Position numbers and translations under genes: made by a program. Below the pieces are notes generated by a model. It had not been told where the DNA came from, made no database searches, and saw only the letters and a list, made by a program, of their open reading frames with translations. 10,282 nt of DNA from Paracoccaceae bacterium. Its GTDB lineage: Bacteria; Pseudomonadota; Alphaproteobacteria; Rhodobacterales; Rhodobacteraceae. Below are positions 6,520-10,282 of this stretch, piece after piece. Numbering within the stretch: the first letter of the stretch is position 1; every line of letters starts with the position of its first letter. Location of the stretch: the NCBI GenBank assembly GCA_015485015.1, contig WFUK01000082.1, positions 1-10,282 on the forward strand, in the 5' to 3' direction.

Positions 6520-7818
6520 ATGACCGAAAAACCCATCGCCGACCACCCTTTGCGCTATGCGCTCAATAACGAGCTGCATGCGCGCCCCTTTCCCGAGCTT
6601 ACCGCCCCCTGCCGCGCGGCTTATCTCGCCATCAAGCAGCCCAGCGGCGCGGCCAAGCGGGATCGCGCGCAGGATCGCGCCCATCTGGTGGCGTTGCTCG
6701 ATCGCTTCGGCGCGGCCCATCCGGCTCCCGAGGCCACCCATCATGCGGTCAGCCTCGGGCGCAGCTTTTTGAAATGGGAAATGCATTCGGAATTTGTCAG
6801 CTATACGCTTTATGCCGACGGGGTTGAGGAGCGGCCATTTGATGGCAATGCCTTTGATCTATTCCCGAAAAGCTGGCTGGCAGAGGCCCCGGGGGTAGTG
6901 ATTTCGTCGGTTCTGGTGCGGATGGAAACCGCTGATTTTGCGACCAGCTCCATGCCGGATCTCAGCCAGAAACTGGCGACGTATGTTGTGTCGGAAAGCC
7001 TGACGATCTCGCAGGTGGTGGATGGCGAAGCCGTGGTTGCCAGCGATTTTCGTATCGACGAAAACGGCCATGTCCGCTTTGCCATTGTGGCCAATACCGG
7101 CGTTAGCCAGCGCCGCCTTGGCCGCATCGCCCAGCGCTTGCTCGAAACCGAAACCTATATGAATGCCTCTATGCTCGGCTTTCCGGTGGCGCGGATGGTG
7201 GTGGAGCAAACCGACGAAATGCAAGACGAGCTGACCGGCATTTATGACCGCCTCTCCGAGGATAAAAGCAAGGATTCGTCCACCTTGGAAGACCTGCTCG
7301 GCCTTGCGGGGCGGATCGAGAATCTGGTATCGCGCACCGCGTTTCGCTTCGGGGCCACGGCGGCCTATGCCAAGCTGGTGGAGCAACGCATAAAAATGCT
7401 GCGCGAGGCGCGGTTTGACGGGCGGCAGATGATTTCGGAATTCATGATGCGGCGCTATGAGCCGGCCATGCGCACCTGCCTTTCCGCCAAGGCGCGGCTG
7501 GAAGATCTTTCGGCCCGCACCGAGCGCGCGGCGGATCTTTTGCGCACAAGGGTGGATGTGGAAAATGCCGAGCAAAACAAGCAGGTGCTAAAGCGCATGG
7601 ACCAGCGCGCGGGGCTTCAGCTACGGCTGCAAGAAACCGTCGAGGGGCTTTCGGTGGTGGCGATCAGCTATTATGCGGTATCGCTGCTTGGCTATTTGCT
7701 GGCCCCCGCCGCGCCCGCCTTGGGGCTGGAAAAATACCAGCTGATCGCGGCGCTTACCCTGCCGGTGGTGCTGGCGGTATGGCTGATTGGCAAGCGGGTG
7801 CGCAAAAAACTGAAATAG
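6520..7818 (+). CDS. DUF3422 family membrane-anchored protein
   Basis: The protein has 432 residues. The opening DHPLRYALNNELHARPFPEL (8-27) and the downstream LGRSFLKWEMHSEFVSYTLY segment (79-98) are characteristic of the DUF3422 family, whose biochemical function is not known to me. The N-terminal two thirds appear soluble. Residues about 284-372 are rich in charged heptads and probably form a coiled coil. The C-terminus has two hydrophobic segments (about 376-396 and 406-424) and ends in a basic KRVRKKLK, suggesting a hairpin anchor in the inner membrane with the bulk in the cytoplasm. This layout superficially resembles CorA-like proteins, but I do not see a GMN-type motif. AAGGA (6509-6513), 6 nt before the ATG, fixes the start. 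It follows mutL by 51 nt and may be read through from it. Confidence 0.88.
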   Translation: MTEKPIADHPLRYALNNELHARPFPELTAPCRAAYLAIKQPSGAAKRDRAQDRAHLVALLDRFGAAHPAPEATHHAVSLGRSFLKWEMHSEFVSYTLYADGVEERPFDGNAFDLFPKSWLAEAPGVVISSVLVRMETADFATSSMPDLSQKLATYVVSESLTISQVVDGEAVVASDFRIDENGHVRFAIVANTGVSQRRLGRIAQRLLETETYMNASMLGFPVARMVVEQTDEMQDELTGIYDRLSEDKSKDSSTLEDLLGLAGRIENLVSRTAFRFGATAAYAKLVEQRIKMLREARFDGRQMISEFMMRRYEPAMRTCLSAKARLEDLSARTERAADLLRTRVDVENAEQNKQVLKRMDQRAGLQLRLQETVEGLSVVAISYYAVSLLGYLLAPAAPALGLEKYQLIAALTLPVVLAVWLIGKRVRKKLK

Positions 7819-7841
7819 CGCGGCTTGCGCTCGGGGTTTTT
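7817..7841 (+). terminator. weak terminator after the DUF3422 gene
   Basis: AGCGC (7817-7821) and GCGCT (7827-7831) form a short 5-bp stem with a GGCTT loop that starts within the stop codon. CGGGG and then five T residues (7837-7841) follow. The gap between stem and T-run makes it a weak candidate. Confidence 0.35.
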
Positions 7842-7853
7842 GAGGCGTATAGG
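7825..7853 (+). promoter_or_regulatory. probable promoter for the preQ1 riboswitch and yhhQ transcript
   Basis: TTGCGC (7825-7830) and TATAGG (7848-7853) are spaced by exactly 17 nt. Transcription would start near 7860, just ahead of a small TGCCGG/CCGGCA hairpin (7861-7877) and the riboswitch aptamer. The -35 element lies in the loop and 3' arm of the preceding hairpin. Confidence 0.45.
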
Positions 7854-7876
7854 GCGGGCGTGCCGGGCTTTCCGGC

Positions 7877-7911
7877 AGAAGTCACCGCTGACCTTCTATA
7901 AAAATACGGGA
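7877..7911 (+). ncRNA. class I preQ1 riboswitch controlling yhhQ
   Basis: All parts of the small preQ1-I aptamer are present. P1 is AGAAG (7877-7881) with CTTCT (7893-7897). The loop TCACCGCTGAC (7882-7892) has CCG (7885-7887), followed by the candidate ligand-pairing C7888. The A-rich 3' tail is ATAAAAATA (7898-7906). CGG (7907-7909) can pair with the loop CCG to form the P2 pseudoknot. The known Bacillus queC aptamer has the same order, with UAG followed by C in the loop, then AUAAAAAA and CUA in the tail. The P2 strand overlaps the only SD-like sequence (GGGA, 7908-7911), so ligand binding should block translation of the transporter. The gene behind it, a queuosine-precursor transporter, is what such riboswitches control. 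A covariance-model search was not run. Confidence 0.85.
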
Positions 7912-7918
7912 TAAAATG

Positions 7919-8542
7919 ATGAATCGTGGATTAATACTTGGCGTTCTCGCCATGGCTACCATCGTGGTGGCCAGCAATATACTGGTGCAATTCCTGCTCG
8001 GGGATTGGCTGACATGGGGGGCTTTCACCTATCCCTTCGCCTTTTTGGTAACGGATCTGATGAACCGCACTTATGGTGTGCGCCAAGCCCGCAAGGTGGT
8101 ATTTTTCGGTTTTTTGGTCGGGGTGGCCTGCTCGCTGATCGGCACCCAGATCATGCTGGAATATGGGCCTGCGGTAAGCCTGCGTATCGCGCTGGCCTCT
8201 GGCACGGGCTTTTTGCTGGCGCAGTTGAGCGATGTTCTGGTGTTTGACCGGTTGCGCCGTGGTCGCTGGTGGCGCGCGCCGCTGGTCAGCTCGCTTATTG
8301 GTTCCTCGCTCGATACCGTGCTGTTTTTCAGCATTGCCTTTGCCGGCGCGTTTATCTTCCTTGATCCGGGCCAGCCCAATGCTTGGGCGCGCGAGGTTAT
8401 GCCGATGTTTGGCTTTGGGCCGGCAGCGCCGCTTTGGGTCAGCCTTGCGCTGGCGGATTTTGCCGTGAAGATGAGCCTCGCCCTGGTGGCGCTGGGGCCG
8501 TATCGGCTGGTGATCGGCCGGATCTCACCGGCGCGGGCATAA
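7919..8542 (+). CDS. yhhQ: YhhQ/VUT family queuosine precursor (preQ0/preQ1) transporter
   Basis: This 207-residue integral membrane protein has about six hydrophobic helices (near 5-25, 31-47, 60-80, 90-108, 120-147 and 172-196). Family signatures are FTYPFAFLVTDLMNRTYG (36-53), LLAQLSDVLVFDRLRR (99-114), SSLIGSSLDTVLFF (124-137) and LADFAVKMSLAL (178-189). E. coli YhhQ imports 7-deazaguanine precursors for the queuosine modification of tRNA. The preQ1 riboswitch directly upstream independently supports this role. Two adjacent ATGs are possible: 7919 lies 7 nt from GGGA, while 7916 is only 4 nt away and would add one Met, so 7919 is preferred. The gene follows the DUF3422 gene by 100 nt but has its own probable promoter. 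Confidence 0.92.
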   Translation: MNRGLILGVLAMATIVVASNILVQFLLGDWLTWGAFTYPFAFLVTDLMNRTYGVRQARKVVFFGFLVGVACSLIGTQIMLEYGPAVSLRIALASGTGFLLAQLSDVLVFDRLRRGRWWRAPLVSSLIGSSLDTVLFFSIAFAGAFIFLDPGQPNAWAREVMPMFGFGPAAPLWVSLALADFAVKMSLALVALGPYRLVIGRISPARA

Positions 8543-8596
8543 TTTATTTGCCTTTAAGGGAATTGGCGCTAAGCTCCTTTTATCTGAAACTTTGGA

Positions 8597-8604
8597 AAGG
8601 AGGT
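8597..8604 (+). promoter_or_regulatory. near-perfect Shine-Dalgarno sequence of a very small reading frame
   Basis: AAGGAGGT is fully complementary to the 16S rRNA anti-SD core and is the strongest ribosome binding site in the window. It stands 4 nt from an ATG at 8609. Its GGAGGTG (8599-8605) can also pair with CACCTCC at 8702-8708, about 100 nt downstream. Confidence 0.7.
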
Positions 8605-8608
8605 GCCG

Positions 8609-8665
8609 ATGTCTATTGGGATATTGGAGAACATGGTTAAGGAATTGCGGGAGATGAAAATCTGA
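8609..8665 (+). CDS. small reading frame of 18 codons, possible leader peptide or microprotein
   Basis: The frame encodes MSIGILENMVKELREMKI and stops at TGA 8663-8665. Support is the exceptional Shine-Dalgarno sequence and its position between yhhQ and a terminator. The peptide is short, charged and helix-prone (EN.VKELREMK), and has no signal sequence or membrane segment. It lacks a run of one amino acid, so it is not a classical amino-acid attenuator leader. The stop codon is inside a hairpin (8662-8684). I do not recognise the peptide. It could be a real microprotein, a regulatory leader, or chance. Confidence 0.45.
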   Translation: MSIGILENMVKELREMKI

Positions 8666-8684
8666 GCGGGGAAGCCCGTTTCAG
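8662..8684 (+). other. RNA hairpin over the stop codon of the small reading frame
   Basis: CTGA (8662-8665) pairs with TCAG (8681-8684), and CGGG (8667-8670) pairs with CCCG (8675-8678) around a GAAG tetraloop. Only a small internal mismatch separates the two stems. The TGA stop of the 18-codon frame lies in the 5' arm, so a terminating ribosome would unfold it. Confidence 0.5.
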
Positions 8685-8706
8685 GTGGCGCATATCCTGA
8701 CCACCT

Positions 8707-8722
8707 CCAAACTCGAGTTTGG
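8707..8722. repeat. perfect 16-bp palindrome
   Basis: CCAAACTCGAGTTTGG is fully self-complementary. Its last two bases are shared with the 5' arm of the following terminator stem, so the two RNA structures compete slightly. As DNA it could be a dimeric regulator site just upstream of the phosphatase promoter. No regulator is identified. Confidence 0.5.
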
Positions 8723-8751
8723 GCCGCCGCGATTGATCGTGGCGGCCCTTT
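8721..8751 (+). terminator. intrinsic terminator ending the yhhQ/small-frame transcript
   Basis: GGGCCGCCGC (8721-8730) pairs with GTGGCGGCCC (8739-8748) over 10 bp including one G-U pair. The loop is GATTGATC, and TTT (8749-8751) follows. The stem is very stable but the T-run is short. It separates the small reading frame from the phosphatase gene. Confidence 0.65.
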
Positions 8752-8761
8752 CCATTATAGA
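8733..8761 (+). promoter_or_regulatory. probable promoter of the phosphatase gene, nested in the terminator
   Basis: TTGATC (8733-8738) and TATAGA (8756-8761) are separated by exactly 17 nt, and each matches the consensus at 4 of 6 positions. The -35 element is the loop of the upstream terminator hairpin. The predicted transcription start near 8768 leaves a leader of about 20 nt holding GCGGAG. Confidence 0.5.
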
Positions 8762-8786
8762 GGGCGCTCACCCAGCGGAGCCAGCC

Positions 8787-9437
8787 ATGTATGACCTTAC
8801 CCTTATTCGCCACGGACAGGCCCAAACCGGCGCCACCACCGAAGCCGGCTATGATAACCTCTCGGAACTGGGCCAGCAGCAGGCGCGCTGGCTGGGCGAG
8901 CATATTCGCGCCAATCATGGCTATGATCATGTGATTTCCGGCAGCCTCAATCGCCAAGTGCAAACGGCGCAGGGGCTGGGGCTGGAGGCACCGCACATGG
9001 TGGATGAGCGCCTGAATGAAATGGATTATTTCGGGCTGGCCGCCAGCCTCGAGAAAATCCACAACGTGCCGTGGCCGACCTCGGAAACCGAATTCCTGAC
9101 CCATGTGCCGCAGCTGATCACCGCCTGGCGCGCGGGCGATATCGAGGACGGGCTGGAAAGCTATGACGATTTTTGCACCCGTATCACGGCCGCGCTGGAG
9201 GATGCCGCCAAGCTGGAGGGGCGGGTGCTGCTAACCACCTCGACGGGGGTGATCAGCACCTTGGCGACGCTCTCTCTGGGGCTGGATGTGGCGGCGAAAT
9301 GCAAGATGTTTGTCTCGGTCGCGCACACCTCGCTGCACCGTTTTGCGGTGCGGACAGACGGGCTGCACCTGACGCAATTCGCCGCCACCCCGCATTTTGA
9401 TACCCCCGAGCGGGTGGTGCATAAGACGTTTATCTAA
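8787..9437 (+). CDS. histidine phosphatase superfamily protein with altered second catalytic site
   Basis: This 216-residue protein of the phosphoglycerate-mutase-like fold has its ATG at 8787 with GGAG (8777-8780) 6 nt upstream. A longer GTG-initiated extension (from 8685) would start inside the structured leader and adds residues unlike the family, so it is rejected. The nucleophile motif LIRHG is present (R8, H9, G10). SGSLNRQVQTA supplies R56, and LNEMDYFG supplies E78 as proton donor. The segment that normally reads VxHGG, with the second catalytic His, reads TTSTGVI (150-156), so that His is missing. Some proteobacterial subfamilies have a similar TSGG variant, so the protein may still be active. 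The substrate is unknown. The gene converges on the arginase-like gene, with an 8-bp overlap at the ends. Confidence 0.9.
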   Translation: MYDLTLIRHGQAQTGATTEAGYDNLSELGQQQARWLGEHIRANHGYDHVISGSLNRQVQTAQGLGLEAPHMVDERLNEMDYFGLAASLEKIHNVPWPTSETEFLTHVPQLITAWRAGDIEDGLESYDDFCTRITAALEDAAKLEGRVLLTTSTGVISTLATLSLGLDVAAKCKMFVSVAHTSLHRFAVRTDGLHLTQFAATPHFDTPERVVHKTFI

Positions 9438-10194
9438 GCCGGGCGCCAAACGGGGCCAGCATATCTGCAAAAAGGCGCTGTGCGTTGCGGTCTTCCTCCA
9501 ATGCGCCGATCCAGCCGGATATTGAAACCGCGCAGATATCCGCACGGGCTTCCAGCGCCTTAATCGCTTGCGCCAAACCCGCTGCTGAAGGCCCGCCGGA
9601 TACCGGATAATTAAACGCCGCGCAGGCCGTGGCATTCAGGATATCGGTATCAAGATGCAAATGCACAGGGCCAGTCAGCGGCTGTGCGGCCAGCGCGTCT
9701 AGTGGAATATGGAGAATGCCAGAAGCGTTCAGCGCCTCGCGCTCCAGCGGGTCAAGATCCCGGGCGTCTCCCAGAATTATACGCTGATCTGCCAACGGCG
9801 TAAGCCCGTTTGCCTCGCTTAACCATTGCGGCCCGCGCCCTGAAAGCATGGCCAGCGGCATGCCGCCAAGAAAGCCGGAGGGGGAGGTTTCGGGGGTGTT
9901 GAAATCAGCGTGGGCATCGAGCCAGACCAGCGTGGGAGAAAGCCCATGCGCCTGCAATCCGGCCAGCACCGGCAGGGCGGCGCAACAATCTCCGGCGAGG
10001 GAAACCGGGCGGTGGCCAGCCTTGAGGGCGCTTAGCGTAAAGCGGCGAATGGGGGCGTGCAGCGCTGCCATGCTCGGGGCGGTGCGGTCTGGTATCGTTA
10101 CAGGATTTAGCGCGGCTTTTGGCGGGGCAATGCCCAGCAGCGCCGGTTCGGGCAGCTCGAAAAACGAAGGGGTGACAATCCAGCGATCCGGCAT
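9430..10194 (-). CDS. arginase/agmatinase (ureohydrolase) family protein
   Basis: This 254-residue protein starts at the ATG at 10194-10192. AGGAGGG (10207-10201) lies 6 nt upstream, which favours this start over an in-frame TTG at 10239. Ureohydrolases bind two Mn ions and cleave guanidino groups. The ligand segments are recognisable: LDAHADFNT (92-100; D93, H95, D97) and HLDTDI (180-185; D182, D184). The usual GGDHS motif reads AGDCC (67-71), so Cys70 replaces the first metal-ligand His. SGFLGGMPLAMLSGRG (106-121) is the conserved loop after the first site. The protein is shorter than typical arginases (about 300). The substrate (arginine, agmatine, formiminoglutamate or other) cannot be told. 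The gene is convergent with the phosphatase gene and shares 8 bp with it. Confidence 0.85.
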   Translation of the reverse strand: MPDRWIVTPSFFELPEPALLGIAPPKAALNPVTIPDRTAPSMAALHAPIRRFTLSALKAGHRPVSLAGDCCAALPVLAGLQAHGLSPTLVWLDAHADFNTPETSPSGFLGGMPLAMLSGRGPQWLSEANGLTPLADQRIILGDARDLDPLEREALNASGILHIPLDALAAQPLTGPVHLHLDTDILNATACAAFNYPVSGGPSAAGLAQAIKALEARADICAVSISGWIGALEEDRNAQRLFADMLAPFGARLR

Positions 10195-10282
10195 TTTCGG
10201 CCCTCCTGATGCGTTCGGCCCAAACTTAACACGGGGCAAGGGCCGCAGCCAGCTTTTCTCCCGCGCCTTTCTGCCTTATAGA

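Noticed and set aside
6859..7575. 238-codon minus-strand frame opposite the DUF3422 gene
   Set aside because: It is a shadow of a conserved sense gene, has no recognisable motif, and is of the composition expected for an antisense high-GC frame.
7861..7877. TGCCGG/CCGGCA hairpin as a terminator
   Set aside because: It is followed by GAAG rather than T residues and shares a base with P1 of the riboswitch. It is more likely a 5' leader hairpin, or incidental.
10226..10282. Possible 3' end of another minus-strand gene entering from the right edge
   Set aside because: One frame is open for 18 codons (ending EKLAAALAPC) before TAA at 10228-10226. It is protein-like, but too short to separate from chance, with no family recognisable.
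1..10282. Mobile elements, CRISPR arrays, tRNA or rRNA genes, phage-defence genes
   Set aside because: No transposase or integrase motif, no regularly spaced repeat series, no cloverleaf and no defence-family protein was seen on either strand by eye.

Overview
The window looks like a chromosomal segment of an alphaproteobacterium, most probably of the Rhodobacterales (Roseobacter/Rhodobacter type). The basis is the high-GC, alphaproteobacterial codon use, the protein family repertoire (lspA next to a pair of secreted M16 peptidases, mutL and a DUF3422 gene), and the wording of the LspA and MutL motifs. No BLAST or tree was run, so this is inference. I saw no insertion sequence, CRISPR array, tRNA or rRNA. 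No gap without a gene exceeds about 245 bases.

Layout. At the left edge two tandem minus-strand genes encode secreted von Willebrand factor A (VWA) proteins. Only the first 37 codons of one are inside the window; the other is complete (269-1231). A divergent promoter region of 160 bp separates them from a plus-strand block: lspA (lipoprotein signal peptidase II), two translationally coupled M16 peptidase genes (one with the zinc motif, one without), mutL (endonuclease type), and a DUF3422 membrane protein gene. A weak terminator and a probable promoter then lead into a class I preQ1 riboswitch. It sits directly on the ribosome binding site of a YhhQ-family queuosine-precursor transporter gene. 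After yhhQ comes a structured 240-base stretch with an 18-codon reading frame carrying a near-perfect Shine-Dalgarno sequence, several hairpins and a strong terminator. Next is a histidine-phosphatase-family gene. Its stop region overlaps the end of a minus-strand arginase/ureohydrolase-like gene by 8 bp.

Function. Most genes are housekeeping or cell-envelope functions: lipoprotein maturation, periplasmic proteolysis, mismatch repair and queuosine precursor salvage. The least ordinary signals are RNA-level ones. These are the preQ1-I riboswitch, the mutL start codon buried in a perfect 11-bp hairpin with a competing partner, and the small reading frame whose Shine-Dalgarno sequence can pair with a downstream anti-SD-like stretch. 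Two enzyme-family proteins also have altered catalytic positions: the phosphatase lacks the usual second His, and the arginase-like protein has Cys in place of a metal-ligand His.
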